Positions 1 to 10,898 of a stretch of DNA of 50,771 nt are shown here, in pieces. Within the stretch, counting starts at the first letter, position 1; every line of letters starts with the position of its first letter. Origin of the DNA: Plasticicumulans acidivorans (lineage in GTDB: Bacteria > Pseudomonadota > Gammaproteobacteria > Competibacterales > Competibacteraceae); contig NZ_QGTJ01000015.1 of assembly GCF_003182095.1 (NCBI RefSeq), forward strand, positions 1 through 50,771. Reading direction: 5' to 3'. The notes under the pieces are model-generated. The model did no database searches. It was not told the origin of the DNA and saw nothing but the letters and a program-made list of their open reading frames with translations. The position numbers and the translations under genes were made by a program.

Positions 1-1136
<1,136 letters not shown>

Positions 1137-1198
1137 AACTGATATTCTGCGCTATTCATGCTGCAGCACAGTCTGTATCAAGTATCGAGGTCTCTGCT

Positions 1199-2026
1199 AT
1201 GCCCACGGTTATCAAAGTCTGCGAATTAAGTATTTCCAACGATGCGCCGCTGGTGTTTATCGCAGGTCCGTGCGTGATTGAGGGCAGGGCCTTCGCGCTT
1301 GAAACGGCATCTCGTCTGGCCGAGATATTTGCTGGCCTAGGTGTGGGATGGATCTATAAATCATCTTTCGACAAAGCCAATCGCAGTTCCGCTGATTCAT
1401 TTCGCGGGGTCGGTTTGGCCGAAGGTCTGGATATTCTTGCTGAAGTTCGCGATCGTGTCGGTGTTCCTGTTCTGACGGATGTACACGAGAAAGAGCAGGT
1501 AGCAGACGTAGCGCGGGTGGTCGATATGTTGCAGACGCCTGCATTTCTTTGTCGACAGACTGACTTTATTCAGTGCGTTGCTGGTGCAGGTAAACCTGTC
1601 AATATAAAAAAAGGGCAGTTTCTATCACCTTGGGATATGCGCAATGTGCTGGCAAAAGCTGTAGCGACCGGCAATGATCAAATCGCTCTGTGTGAGCGAG
1701 GAGCGAGTTTCGGTTACGGCAATCTCGTTGTTGACATGCGTGGTTTGCCCATCATGGCAGCAACTGGGCACCCAGTCGTCTTTGATGCTACGCATTCAGT
1801 TCAATTGCCTGGAGCCCAGGGTAATGCCAGTGGTGGGCAGCGCGAATTCGTACCCGCGCTTGCCCGGGCTGCAGTCGCAACCGGGGTTGCGGCGGTGTTC
1901 ATGGAAACACATCCATCGCCGGATGAGGCTCCGTGCGACGGCCCGAATATGGTGCCATTCTCAGAGTTAGCACCCTTGGTGAAACAGTTGCAGTCAATTG
2001 ATCGTGTGATCAAGATGGGTAGTTAG
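1199..2026 (+). CDS. kdsA: 3-deoxy-8-phosphooctulonate synthase KdsA
   Basis: KdsA condenses arabinose 5-phosphate with phosphoenolpyruvate to Kdo 8-phosphate, using the product of the KdsD gene just upstream. Family motifs are present in order over 275 residues: FIAGPCVIE near the N terminus, [36 protein letters not shown], and FDATHSVQ. The FIAGPCVIE block and the length fit KdsA rather than the related DAHP synthases. ATG 1199 gives the normal N terminus; an in-frame upstream start at 1133 would add an atypical 22 residues. Codon use begins to become AT-richer toward the 3' end, before the clearly AT-rich spacer. Confidence 0.95.
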   Translation: MPTVIKVCELSISNDAPLVFIAGPCVIEGRAFALETASRLAEIFAGLGVGWIYKSSFDKANRSSADSFRGVGLAEGLDILAEVRDRVGVPVLTDVHEKEQVADVARVVDMLQTPAFLCRQTDFIQCVAGAGKPVNIKKGQFLSPWDMRNVLAKAVATGNDQIALCERGASFGYGNLVVDMRGLPIMAATGHPVVFDATHSVQLPGAQGNASGGQREFVPALARAAVATGVAAVFMETHPSPDEAPCDGPNMVPFSELAPLVKQLQSIDRVIKMGS

Positions 2027-2448
2027 TTGTGTTTTATAGCGTATTGTAAATGTTGGGTTTGCAGATGAATGCGTTTTTTATTACTGTCTGTAAGGCAGTA
2101 TAACTAAGCATGCTGTTTATTTATCTATAAAGGTCGAGTGAAATAGTCCTTGATCTAGATTCAGTGCGATGTTCTCCGTATCTAAACCGTTGACTAAATC
2201 GAATGCTATGCTGACGTTAATGCCTCGTCGGTCAGACGAGTTATGAATAAAACGGGGTTTTAAGTGGAAATAAAATATATTTTTAAATTTAAAAAACAAA
2301 ATCTGAACGCAATAGCTTGGGGTTTTTGATGTTGGTTTTTATATAAATTGATGGCTTGTGCGCTATTGTAGTTAGAGTCGATGTGCTCGCTATTTTAAAT
2401 GGCGCTGTAATGATGAATTTCCCAGTTGAATTGAGCGAGTGATTTGAA
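2027..2448. other. AT-rich spacer without a supported gene
   Basis: About 420 bases between kdsA and the first glycosyltransferase are clearly richer in A and T than the flanks, with many T and A runs. I see no convincing gene: a 60-codon frame on the minus strand (2117-2299) has no recognisable motif. A short ACTG/CAGT inverted repeat near 2085-2103 has no T-tract on the right side. The composition break is consistent with the left edge of an exchanged O-antigen segment. Confidence 0.5.
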
Positions 2449-4650
2449 ATGAGTGTCGTTTTTCGCGACTTTGCGAATTCTTTGCGTTCTTGGCTGCGTG
2501 CAAATGGGCGGCGTATTTATCGGGCGATGCCGTTGTCAGAAGGGGCCAAGTTGCATTTGGTCGGTATCCTGTATCGGATAGCTGGTCCATTGTTTGAAGG
2601 AACAGTTCATTATGCTGCTTGGAAACGACGGAGAGATGGAGCTGCGCAGCTAGATGAAAGCATTGCCTTGGGTGTGGTGCGGGCTGAAGATATTGACTCA
2701 ATTATCGCAGAACTTCATTTTGATGAAGTGTCTGATCCGATAGTGACGATCGCTATTCCTGCTTATGGTAATCTTCCTGTTACTTTAACTTGTCTGCGGT
2801 CTATTTTTAGACACCGGCCGGCAGTGTCTATAGAAGTGCTTGTTATAGAGGACTGCTCCGGGGATACAGAGATAGACAGGCTGTCAGAAATTCGTGGGTT
2901 GCGTTTTGAAAAAAACCCGCACAATCTCGGTTTCTTGTTGTCGTGCAATCGAGTTGCTGAATTGTCTCGTGGCCGTTACCTGTATTTTTTGAACAACGAT
3001 ACCGAAGTTACTAGTGGCTGGTTAGATGCGTTAGTCTCTGTTTTCGATAATCATGAGACGTGCGGTTTAGTTGGGTCTAAATTAATATATCCGGATGGCC
3101 GCTTGCAGGAAGCGGGTGGAATTGTATGGAAAGATGGTTCCGCGTGGAATTATGGGAGGTTGCAGGATCGGGACTTTCCAGAGTTTAATTATTTGCGACA
3201 GGTCGATTATTGCTCTGGTGCGTCAATTATGATTCCGCTGGAGCTGTTTAAGCAGCTGGGCGGTTTCGATGTGCGTTTTGTTCCGGCTTATTATGAAGAT
3301 ACGGACCTGGCCTTTTCAGTGCGGCACTTAGGTTACGATGTTTATTATCAGCCAGATTCCGTGGTGGTGCATTATGAAGGGGTTTCCCACGGCACTGACG
3401 TGGAACATGGTATTAAGGCCCATCAAACTGTAAATCAAGAACGATTTAAAGAGAAATGGAAAGAAGTGCTGGATGCTTTTCATTTTAATAATGCTGATAA
3501 TGTTTTTTTGGCAAGAGATCGTTCAGGTTCAAAAAAAATTATTTTGATGCTTGATCATTACGTACCTCAGCCGGATCGCGATGCGGGTTCACGGTCAATG
3601 ATGGCTATTATTCGTGAGCTGCTTTGCATGGGATATGTCGTAAAGTTTTGGCCGCATAATCATTGGTATGATCCTGTTTATACGCCAAAGCTTCAAGCCC
3701 TTGGAGTGGAGGTTGAGTATGGTGCCCGTTATATGGGGCAGTTTGATAAATGGATGCAAGAGCACGCTAAATATCTAAGTGCAGTGTTACTTTCACGTCC
3801 GGATGTGGCACTGGATCATATTAAAAGTGTCTTGAAATATAAAAATTTGCGAATCATGTATTATGGCCATGATATTCATTATTTGAGGCTAATTGAGCAG
3901 CTAAAGTACGAGCCAGATAATAGTACTGTTGCTAAAGAAGCAAAAAGGCTTGAGTTTGTTGAAAAAAAAATATGGAAAGAAGTCGATGTCGTTTTCTATC
4001 CATCTAATTTGGAGACAGAAGAAGTTACTAATTTTTTACGCCAGGAAAAGCATCCAGCTAAAGCAATAACGCTTCCTGTTTTTGCTTTCTCGACGTTCTC
4101 AGACGACGCTTGCGCTAATCTTGTGAATCGAGAAGGTGTCTTGTTTGTGGCTGGTTTTGGTCATCCACCAAATTCTACAGCAGCACGCTGGTTGGTAGAG
4201 ACGATTATGCCGATGGTGTGGAGTGAATTGCCGGATATAAAACTCAAATTGGTTGGCTCCAATCCGTCGGAAGAGGTTCTTTTGTTGGCTGGTGAGCGTG
4301 TCGAGGTTGTCGGGTTCGTTTCTGATGAAGTGCTCGCGCAATATTATAAAAATGCTAGGGTTGCCACTGCGCCGTTATTATTTGGCGGGGGAATGAAAGG
4401 AAAGGTTATTGAGGCAATGAGGTTCGGATTGCCCATGGTAACTACATCGGTGGGTGCTCAGGGTTTGTCCGATGCCGGCAATGCATTATCAGTATCTGAT
4501 GATGCAGAACGTATTGCTCAGGAAATTATCAAGCTTGCTGCAAGGGATGAGGACTGGAGTGTGCAATCTAAAGCAGGGCTTGCGTACGTTAAGAGGAATT
4601 TCTCTTTAGATGCAATGCACCGCGCATTGGTTGCTGGTCTTGCCGACTAG
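2449..4650 (+). CDS. Two-domain glycosyltransferase (GT2 then GT4)
   Basis: This 733-residue protein joins two glycosyltransferases. The N-terminal half (about 98-340) is a GT-A fold of family GT2: [17 protein letters not shown], a nucleotide/metal site at FLNNDTEV, the acceptor-side region CSGASIMIP, and YYEDTDLAF. The C-terminal part (about 560-725) resembles GT-B family GT4: [20 protein letters not shown], the glycine-rich [12 protein letters not shown] and GLPMVTT. Such fusions can add successive sugars to O-antigen or capsule repeats at the cytoplasmic membrane; donor and acceptor cannot be read from sequence. No signal peptide or membrane segment is evident. The gene is markedly AT-richer than the rest of the window, suggesting acquisition or exchange. 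Confidence 0.85.
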   Translation: MSVVFRDFANSLRSWLRANGRRIYRAMPLSEGAKLHLVGILYRIAGPLFEGTVHYAAWKRRRDGAAQLDESIALGVVRAEDIDSIIAELHFDEVSDPIVTIAIPAYGNLPVTLTCLRSIFRHRPAVSIEVLVIEDCSGDTEIDRLSEIRGLRFEKNPHNLGFLLSCNRVAELSRGRYLYFLNNDTEVTSGWLDALVSVFDNHETCGLVGSKLIYPDGRLQEAGGIVWKDGSAWNYGRLQDRDFPEFNYLRQVDYCSGASIMIPLELFKQLGGFDVRFVPAYYEDTDLAFSVRHLGYDVYYQPDSVVVHYEGVSHGTDVEHGIKAHQTVNQERFKEKWKEVLDAFHFNNADNVFLARDRSGSKKIILMLDHYVPQPDRDAGSRSMMAIIRELLCMGYVVKFWPHNHWYDPVYTPKLQALGVEVEYGARYMGQFDKWMQEHAKYLSAVLLSRPDVALDHIKSVLKYKNLRIMYYGHDIHYLRLIEQLKYEPDNSTVAKEAKRLEFVEKKIWKEVDVVFYPSNLETEEVTNFLRQEKHPAKAITLPVFAFSTFSDDACANLVNREGVLFVAGFGHPPNSTAARWLVETIMPMVWSELPDIKLKLVGSNPSEEVLLLAGERVEVVGFVSDEVLAQYYKNARVATAPLLFGGGMKGKVIEAMRFGLPMVTTSVGAQGLSDAGNALSVSDDAERIAQEIIKLAARDEDWSVQSKAGLAYVKRNFSLDAMHRALVAGLAD

Positions 4651-4745
4651 TTATTCAGCTATCTGAAAAGTTGATATTTTTTTATTCGTATTCGCTTGGG
4701 GCAAATGCTCTAGGTGGCGATGGTTGATAGGTGCCTGCTTCTATC

Positions 4746-5546
4746 ATGCACGGGGTTAAACTGAGCGTTTCTGTTGTAGAGTATTTTTCGGCGCCGGATA
4801 TTTTGGTGGAAACTTTGCGTCGGCTTGAGTCTGCAGTATTTTTTGCAAAAACAAGCGCGATTTTATATGTCATTAACAACCGGCCGAATCAAAGTTTGTC
4901 GCTGCCAGATTTGCAGAGCGACGTTTTTATGGAGTTGAGAGTAAAAAGTGGGCAGGGAAACGTAGGTTTTGGTCGAGGGCATAACATCGCTATCTCCGAG
5001 GTGGTGTCCGAGTATCATTTAATCCTTAACCCCGATGCCTTTTTGGAAGTGGATGCGATAGAAAAAGCTATAGCTTTTTTGGATGAGCATCCGGACGTTG
5101 GGTTGGTCGTTCCGGATGCGCTCGCTCCCAATGGGAACCGGCAGTATTTATGCAAACGTTACCCGACGTTATTGGATTTGATGCTGAGAGGGTTTGCACC
5201 TGCAGTGCTGCATCGGCTGTTTAGAAAGCGCTTGAATCGCTACGAAATGCAGGATGTCGTCGGGAGTGATGTTTTATTGGATCCTCCGATAGTTTCGGGC
5301 TGTTGTATGTTGTTTCGAACGGATGTATTAAAAAAACTGAACGGTTTCGATCCTCGTTACTTTCTTTATTTTGAAGACTTTGATCTAAGTTTGCGAACGG
5401 CACGCGTGACACATATTGCGTATTTGCCGAGTATGAAAATTATTCACTATGGCGGATATGCCGCGCGTAAAGGCTGGCGGCATGTGTATCTTTTTATGCG
5501 CTCTGCTATGACCTTCTTTCGTACTTATGGATGGAAGTTCTGGTGA
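4746..5546 (+). CDS. GT2 family glycosyltransferase (WbbL/rhamnosyltransferase-like)
   Basis: A single-domain GT2 enzyme of about 266 residues. It has LSVSVVEYFS at the start, a GNVGFGRGHNIAI block, the DXD-type site LNPDAFLEV, CCMLFRTDVL and the catalytic-side FLYFEDFDLSLR, an order typical of rhamnosyltransferases of the WbbL type. It probably transfers a sugar to the growing lipid-linked O-antigen. The start is uncertain: ATG 4746 gives the natural MHGVKLSV beginning, while GTG 4731 would add five residues; neither has a strong ribosome-binding site. The stop overlaps the GTG of the next gene (GTGA at 5543-5546). Like the preceding gene it is AT-richer than the genome background. Confidence 0.85.
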   Translation: MHGVKLSVSVVEYFSAPDILVETLRRLESAVFFAKTSAILYVINNRPNQSLSLPDLQSDVFMELRVKSGQGNVGFGRGHNIAISEVVSEYHLILNPDAFLEVDAIEKAIAFLDEHPDVGLVVPDALAPNGNRQYLCKRYPTLLDLMLRGFAPAVLHRLFRKRLNRYEMQDVVGSDVLLDPPIVSGCCMLFRTDVLKKLNGFDPRYFLYFEDFDLSLRTARVTHIAYLPSMKIIHYGGYAARKGWRHVYLFMRSAMTFFRTYGWKFW

Positions 5547-6511
5547 GCGTTCTTGTTACAGGTGCGAGCGGTTTTATTGGCTCTCGGCTATTTAACGCTT
5601 TAGAGCGCGAGGGGGGGGATGTCGTTGCCTTGGTGCGGAATAATGGTGGCCAGAGTATCCGCGCGCGCATAGGTGACTTGACCCAGCCGCACACATTGGA
5701 AACAGCCTGTGCGGGGGTCGACACGCTTTATCATTGTGCAGGTTTTGCTCATGCCTGGGCAGGAGATGAGGCGCGGCTATCAGCGCGGCATTGGGCTGTG
5801 AACTTCGAGGGGACGAGAAATTTATTCGAGGCTGCCGGTCGCGTAGGCGTGCGACGCGCGGTGTTTCTTTCCAGCGTCAAGGCAATGGGGGAGCCAGGGG
5901 ATCGTTGTGTTGACGAGGACTGGCCTGTAGAGCCGATGACGGCTTATGGCCAAGCAAAACGTGCTGCGGAGGAAGCGGTCTTATCTGCGGGGCATCGCTA
6001 TGACATGCATGTCGTCAATCTGCGTTTGGCCATGGTTTACGGTCCTGGTGGGCGGGGTAATCTGGAGCGCATGGCTGCAATGATTCGCCGCGGCTTTTTC
6101 CCTGCTTTGCCGGAAACGGGCAATCGGCGTTCACTTGTGCATGTCGACGATGTCGTGGCTGCTGTTTGTCTCGTTGCTGAAGCTGCGGCGGCGGCTGGTC
6201 GAACCTATATTGTCGCGGATGAGCGGGCTTATTCAGGACAGGAGCTTTATGCTGCTTTGAGGTCAGTGCTCGGAATGCCGAAAGCGCGCTCGAATATTCC
6301 TAAAGTTGTTTTGCAAGGGCTTGCGCGGACTGGGGATTGCATTGAGAAGGTTTTAGCGCGGCGTTTACCATTTAATACGGAAGTGCTGGATAAACTGCTT
6401 GGATCTGCATGTTATTCACCGCAACGAATTCATCAGGAGCTGGGGTGGAAGGCGAGCGTTACTTTGCTGGACGGGTTGCGCAGCATGCTGGAGTGTGATG
6501 CTTCCCATTGA
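5543..6511 (+). CDS. NAD-dependent sugar-nucleotide epimerase/4-reductase (WbpK/WbpV-like)
   Basis: An extended short-chain dehydrogenase/reductase of about 322 residues. It begins with the Rossmann motif TGASGFIGSRL, has the mid-domain LYHCAGFAHAW, the catalytic serine in SSVKAMGE and the YxxxK pair in AYGQAKRAAEE. Family members act on UDP-sugars. Being directly followed by WbpL- and WbpM-like genes it is most likely the 4-reductase that turns UDP-4-keto-6-deoxy-GlcNAc into UDP-QuiNAc or UDP-FucNAc, by analogy to Pseudomonas wbpK/wbpV; which epimer cannot be told. GTG 5543 was chosen because it overlaps the upstream stop and has GGAAG five bases before it; ATG 5531 is an alternative. Confidence 0.82.
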   Translation: MSVLVTGASGFIGSRLFNALEREGGDVVALVRNNGGQSIRARIGDLTQPHTLETACAGVDTLYHCAGFAHAWAGDEARLSARHWAVNFEGTRNLFEAAGRVGVRRAVFLSSVKAMGEPGDRCVDEDWPVEPMTAYGQAKRAAEEAVLSAGHRYDMHVVNLRLAMVYGPGGRGNLERMAAMIRRGFFPALPETGNRRSLVHVDDVVAAVCLVAEAAAAAGRTYIVADERAYSGQELYAALRSVLGMPKARSNIPKVVLQGLARTGDCIEKVLARRLPFNTEVLDKLLGSACYSPQRIHQELGWKASVTLLDGLRSMLECDASH

Positions 6512-6596
6512 AGACTTCGTTCTGAGAATGCCTCAATGCAGAGATGTTGCGGTAGATTAAGCGGTCTCTTTGCTGCGATTCGAGGCATGCCCACCA

Positions 6597-7631
6597 GTGG
6601 CTCTGTTCCCCTTTCTGGTCGCGTTCGTGGTTGCTTTGTGGCTAACGCGTAGCCTGTGTGATCCGGCCTCCCGTTTTCGTTTACGCCTGATCGACCATCC
6701 CAACGAGCGTTCTTTGCACACTCTGCCCACACCGCGCAGTGGCGGCGTTGCCGTGCTCGGAGGGGTGGGGGCTGGATTGTCGATAGCGTTCATCCAGCAG
6801 CCAATTTTGCGGGCGGAAGATTTGTTCTGGTTGATTTTGCCTGCTGCATTGATTGCGGTGATCTCACTGCTTGACGATCGGAAAAGCATTGCTGCCCGTT
6901 GGCGTTTGCTTGTCCATTTTGTGGCAGCGATCGCATTTTTGCTGCTTGGTCCAGCTCCAGCTGATATCGGCATGCCGGGTGGAGGGGGGCTTTCCGCAGA
7001 GGGCTTGATGGTTGTATTTGTTATAATATTTTTAGTCTGGATGACTAATTTATATAATTTTATGGATGGAATGGATGGTTTTGCTGGTGGCATGGCGGCG
7101 ATCGGGTTTGGCGCGTTTGCGTTGCTGGGGATGATGGCGGGTGCAGACGGCTTTTCCGTAGTAGCCGGTGTTATCGCCGCAGCGGCAACAGGTTTTTTAT
7201 GCTTGAATTTCCCACCCGCACGAATCTTCATGGGCGATACCGGTTCTGCAACCCTGGGCTTCCTTGCGGGAGGCATGATCTTATGGGCCCAGCATGATGG
7301 CGTTTTTCCGTTCTGGATCGGCGTGCTGGTGTTTTCCCCATTTGCCGTGGATGCGACGGTTACGCTCATCAGGCGGGCAGTGCAGGGCGAGCGTGTCTGG
7401 GAACCACATCGCACCCATTTCTATCAGCGCTTGGTGCAACTTGGTTGGGGGCACCGCAAAACGGTGCTGGCCGAGTACACACTCATGTTGGCATGCGCAA
7501 TAGCGGCATTTGTGGCTGGCAGGCTCGGTGTACTTGGACAGCAGCTTTTGGTTTTTGCAGTGGTCATTGTCTACGGGGTTCTGATGATTGTCGTGACGCG
7601 ACTCGAACGTCGTGTAGGGGCGCATCAATGA
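6597..7631 (+). CDS. wbpL: Undecaprenyl-phosphate sugar-1-phosphate transferase (WbpL/WecA family)
   Basis: A multi-membrane-spanning enzyme of the MraY/WecA superfamily that transfers a HexNAc-1-phosphate from UDP to undecaprenyl phosphate, starting O-antigen synthesis at the inner membrane. Visible motifs: DHPNERSLHT and PRSGG in the first cytoplasmic loop, the metal-site LLDDRKSI, the YNFMDGMDGFAGG block, RIFMGDTGSATLG and the HRTHFYQRL histidine loop. Numerous hydrophobic segments span the whole protein. The start is uncertain: GTG 6597 has GAGG 11 bases upstream, while TTG 6570 would add nine residues. The stop overlaps the next ATG (ATGA), so this gene and the WbpM-like gene are coupled, matching the wbpK-wbpL-wbpM order of Pseudomonas O-antigen loci. 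Confidence 0.9.
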   Translation: MALFPFLVAFVVALWLTRSLCDPASRFRLRLIDHPNERSLHTLPTPRSGGVAVLGGVGAGLSIAFIQQPILRAEDLFWLILPAALIAVISLLDDRKSIAARWRLLVHFVAAIAFLLLGPAPADIGMPGGGGLSAEGLMVVFVIIFLVWMTNLYNFMDGMDGFAGGMAAIGFGAFALLGMMAGADGFSVVAGVIAAAATGFLCLNFPPARIFMGDTGSATLGFLAGGMILWAQHDGVFPFWIGVLVFSPFAVDATVTLIRRAVQGERVWEPHRTHFYQRLVQLGWGHRKTVLAEYTLMLACAIAAFVAGRLGVLGQQLLVFAVVIVYGVLMIVVTRLERRVGAHQ

Positions 7632-9535
7632 AAATCTGGCTGCGTCGCTGGCAGCATCCGTTGACGGCATTTCTTTACGATCTGGCTGTGACACCGCTGG
7701 CGTGGTACGGGGCGCACTGGCTGCGTTTCAACTTTGAGCAGATCCCTCCCATTTACGTTTACAGAGCGACCTTGCTGCTGCCGCTGGTTTTGCTGGTGCA
7801 TTCCGTCTGCTATTGGAGTTTCGGGCTTTATCGTGGCGTGTGGCGCTTTGCGTCGATGCCCGACTTCGTACGTATCGCGCAGGCCGTCTTTGCCGCAGGG
7901 ACAAGCTGTTGGCTCAGCGTGGCGTTACTGGCTTACGCCGAGCTGCTGCCCCCCGTTCCGGTTCCACGCTCATCTTTTGCTTTGACGGCGTTGCTGCTGC
8001 TGGCATTTCTGGGGGGCGGGCGTTTTATCTACCGATGGGTGAAAGACCACCAGCTGTATGTAAAGCGCGGACATCGAGTTCTGGTTGTCGGGGCGGGGCG
8101 GGCAGGGGAAATGCTCGTGCGTGACCTGCTGCGTGATCCTGCCGCGGACTATTTGCCGGTGGCGTTCGTCGATGATGATCCAGCCAAGCGCGGGCGCGAC
8201 ATTCACGGCATCCGCGTTGCGGGAGACAGTCGCCACGTACGTAACATTGCTGACAGATTCAAAGCTGATTTGATCTTTATCGCCATGCCTTCCGCAAGCG
8301 GCAGTCAGATGCGCCGACTGGTCGCGGCTTGCGAAGCCAGCGGGCGCCCGTTCCGCACTCTGCCCAACCTGCAGGAGCTGCTCGACGGGAAGGCAGCGAT
8401 CAAGCTGATGCGTGAAGTGGCGCTGGAAGATCTGCTTGGTCGGGATCCGGTTTCGCTCGACTGGGAGGCGATTCGTTCCGCACTGACTGCCCGCAGCGTA
8501 CTGGTCAGTGGCGGCGGTGGTTCCATCGGTTCCGAGTTATGCCGACAGATAGCCCGACTTGGGCCGCGGCGATTGGATATCGTCGACGCCTGTGAATTCA
8601 ATCTGTACCGGATCGATATGGAGCTGCGTCGGGAGTGGCCGTCGCTTGATCTGCAGGTGCATCTGCTCGATGTGCGCGATGCAGATGGTTTGAATCGCCT
8701 TTTTGGTGACTTGCATCCAGAACTGGTGTTTCACGCTGCTGCTTACAAGCATGTGCCGATGCTGGAGGCACAGCCCTGTGCCGCAGTCGGCAATAACGTG
8801 TTTGGCACGATGGAGCTGGCGCGTGCAGCCGATCGCTACGGTGCCCAGGTCTGTGTGCTGATTTCGACGGACAAAGCGGTCAATCCGACCAATGTGATGG
8901 GGGCGAGCAAGCGGTTGGCGGAAATGTTCTGCCAGAACTTCGCGGCGCGTAGCAGCACCCGTTTCATCACGGTTCGTTTCGGGAACGTGCTGGGTTCGGC
9001 GGGCAGTGTGGTGCCTTTATTCCGTGAACAGATCGCACGTGGTGGCCCGGTGACCGTCACGCATCCGGACATGGAACGTTACTTCATGACGATTCCGGAA
9101 GCCGCACAGCTGATTTTGCAGGCTGCCGCAGTCGGACAGGGGGGCGAAATCTTCGTCCTGGACATGGGGGAGCCGGTGCAGATCCGTTATCTGGCAGAAC
9201 AGATGATCCGGTTGTCTGGCCAGGAGCCGGGGCGAGATATCGAGATCGTGTATACCGGGCTGCGGCCCGGAGAAAAGCTCTACGAAGAGCTGTTTCACGA
9301 GCGCGAGCGTTTAAGGCCAACCTCGCATGCCAAGTTGTTGCTTGCACAGGCGCGTCTGGTGCATTGGGCGGCTTTCCTTGAGGCGCTGGAAGTCTTGCGT
9401 GCCGATTGTCTGGCACACCGCGATGCGGTCGTGCTGACCAGAATGCACGAGCTTGTCCCGGAGTTCAGGCAGGACGGTGTGGCGGCGCTGACGCAGGAAA
9501 ATCAAGCACCGCCTTCCCAGGCTGCTGCATCCTGA
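7628..9535 (+). CDS. wbpM: UDP-GlcNAc 4,6-dehydratase, membrane-anchored (WbpM/PglF family)
   Basis: A 635-residue inner-membrane protein. The first 120 or so residues hold four hydrophobic segments, then comes a CoA-binding-like Rossmann domain (VLVVGAGRAGEMLVRDLL), and from about residue 285 the catalytic SDR domain with SGGGGSIGSELCRQ. The active-site region reads STDKAVNPTNVMGASKR: methionine takes the place of the usual catalytic tyrosine, as is characteristic of WbpM and PglF. It should convert UDP-GlcNAc to UDP-4-keto-6-deoxy-GlcNAc, the substrate for the reductase encoded two genes upstream. GLRPGEKLYEEL near the C terminus is another family block. ATG 7628 overlaps the wbpL stop. This gene is the right-hand end of the polysaccharide cluster. 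Confidence 0.93.
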   Translation: MKIWLRRWQHPLTAFLYDLAVTPLAWYGAHWLRFNFEQIPPIYVYRATLLLPLVLLVHSVCYWSFGLYRGVWRFASMPDFVRIAQAVFAAGTSCWLSVALLAYAELLPPVPVPRSSFALTALLLLAFLGGGRFIYRWVKDHQLYVKRGHRVLVVGAGRAGEMLVRDLLRDPAADYLPVAFVDDDPAKRGRDIHGIRVAGDSRHVRNIADRFKADLIFIAMPSASGSQMRRLVAACEASGRPFRTLPNLQELLDGKAAIKLMREVALEDLLGRDPVSLDWEAIRSALTARSVLVSGGGGSIGSELCRQIARLGPRRLDIVDACEFNLYRIDMELRREWPSLDLQVHLLDVRDADGLNRLFGDLHPELVFHAAAYKHVPMLEAQPCAAVGNNVFGTMELARAADRYGAQVCVLISTDKAVNPTNVMGASKRLAEMFCQNFAARSSTRFITVRFGNVLGSAGSVVPLFREQIARGGPVTVTHPDMERYFMTIPEAAQLILQAAAVGQGGEIFVLDMGEPVQIRYLAEQMIRLSGQEPGRDIEIVYTGLRPGEKLYEELFHERERLRPTSHAKLLLAQARLVHWAAFLEALEVLRADCLAHRDAVVLTRMHELVPEFRQDGVAALTQENQAPPSQAAAS

Positions 9536-9564
9536 TCGGGAACTGGCAGCGAGGACGTGGTTTG

Positions 9565-10875
9565 CTAGCTGTTCAGACGCGCGCCGACCCGCGCCGTTTT
9601 GACCCGGTTGCCAGCGACTTTGACGATCTCGACCGGGTGGCCGGCGATCAGCACGCTGGTTCCGGGCTCTGGAATGCTGTCGAGCGATTCCATGATCAGG
9701 CCGTTCAGCGTCTTCGGGCCGTCGGTCGGCAATTCCCAGCCGAGTTTGCGATTGATCTTGCGCACGGTGGCGACGCCATCGATCAGGTAGCCACCATCGG
9801 CGGTCGGCGTCATGCCGCGGCTGCCGGCGGTCGGGTCGGTGGTGAACTCGCCGACGATTTCTTCAAGGATGTCTTCCAGCGTCACCAGGCCGAGTAGATC
9901 ACCGTATTCATCGACGACCAGACCGATGCGACGCTGCTCGCTTTGAAACGCGAGGAGCTGTGCATTCAGCGGGGTGCCCTCAGGAATGAAGTACGCCTCC
10001 CGCACCAGCGCTTCGAGGCCCTCACGATTCAGTCCCCCGGGCTGCTGCAGGAATGGCAGTACCTTGCGCAGATGCAAAAAACCGATGACGTGGTCGACGT
10101 CGCCGCGAAAGACCAGCAGTTTGGTGTACTGGCTGTGTGTGATCTGTTTGACGATGGTGTCCCAGTCGTCGTCGAGATCGATGCCGACGATTTCATTACG
10201 CGGCACCATGATGTCTTCGACGGTGACTTCCTCCAGTTCCAGAATGGAGAGCAGCATGCGCTGGTGCCGGCGTGGAATCACTTTGCCGGACTCAAGTACG
10301 ACGCTGCGCAATTCTTCAGAGCTGAGCGCCTGGGCTGGCACTTCGGTATCGCGTATGCCCAGGGGGCGCAGTAGTACACTGGCCATCGCATTGATCAGCC
10401 AGACCAGCGGATAGAGCAGGCGCAGCAAAGGCGTCAGCACGAGTGTTGCCGGCAGCGCGATACGTTCAGGATGCAGTGCACCCAGTGTCTTAGGCGTGAC
10501 CTCGGCAAACAGCAGAAAGACCAGCGTGATGACGGCGGTGGCGACGGCAACACCGGCTTCCCCCATCAATTCGACTGCCAGTACGGTCGCGAGTGAAGCG
10601 CCGAGGTTATTGACGAAATTGTTGCCGAGCAGAATGAGACCGAGCAGGCGATCAGGGCGCTTGAGCAGCTCAAGGGTACGGATCGCCCTCCGGTCCCCGC
10701 TGCGGGCGCGATGCGCCAGGCGGTAGCGATTCAGGCTCATCAGGCCTGTTTCTGCGCCGGAAAAGAAAGCTGAGCAGGCGACGAGCACGACGATGGCGAT
10801 GATCAGAATCGCCAGGCGGGAATCATCCAAGTGGGGCGGCCCGGGTGTGACAGGAGCACTTCTTGTACGAAGCAC
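9565..10875 (-). CDS. corB: CNNM/CorB-like membrane protein with CBS and CorC_HlyC domains
   Basis: The product (about 436 residues) starts with a DUF21/CNNM transmembrane domain (FFSGAETGLMSLNRYRL, LLGNNFVNNLGAS, LFAEVTPKTLGALHPE), followed by a CBS pair (IMVPRNEIVGI onward) and a C-terminal transporter-associated domain (GGYLIDGVATVRKINRKLG). The E. coli relative is YfjD/CorB, linked to magnesium and cobalt efflux, though substrates of the family are not certain. The start is ambiguous: GTG 10875 opens the frame, and a TTG 15 codons in gives a more typical N terminus close to the first membrane segment; neither has a clear ribosome-binding site. It lies 23 bases after the ypjD-like gene in the same direction and converges on wbpM. 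Confidence 0.88.
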   Translation of the reverse strand: MLRTRSAPVTPGPPHLDDSRLAILIIAIVVLVACSAFFSGAETGLMSLNRYRLAHRARSGDRRAIRTLELLKRPDRLLGLILLGNNFVNNLGASLATVLAVELMGEAGVAVATAVITLVFLLFAEVTPKTLGALHPERIALPATLVLTPLLRLLYPLVWLINAMASVLLRPLGIRDTEVPAQALSSEELRSVVLESGKVIPRRHQRMLLSILELEEVTVEDIMVPRNEIVGIDLDDDWDTIVKQITHSQYTKLLVFRGDVDHVIGFLHLRKVLPFLQQPGGLNREGLEALVREAYFIPEGTPLNAQLLAFQSEQRRIGLVVDEYGDLLGLVTLEDILEEIVGEFTTDPTAGSRGMTPTADGGYLIDGVATVRKINRKLGWELPTDGPKTLNGLIMESLDSIPEPGTSVLIAGHPVEIVKVAGNRVKTARVGARLNS

Positions 10876-10898
10876 CGCGCGGATGTGTCAAGTTCGAC

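Noticed and set aside
2085..2103. Terminator after kdsA
   Set aside because: Only a five-base-pair stem, and the T-run lies on the wrong side for rightward transcription.
2117..2299. Small minus-strand gene in the AT-rich spacer
   Set aside because: Sixty codons with no motif and no convincing start in low-complexity AT-rich DNA.
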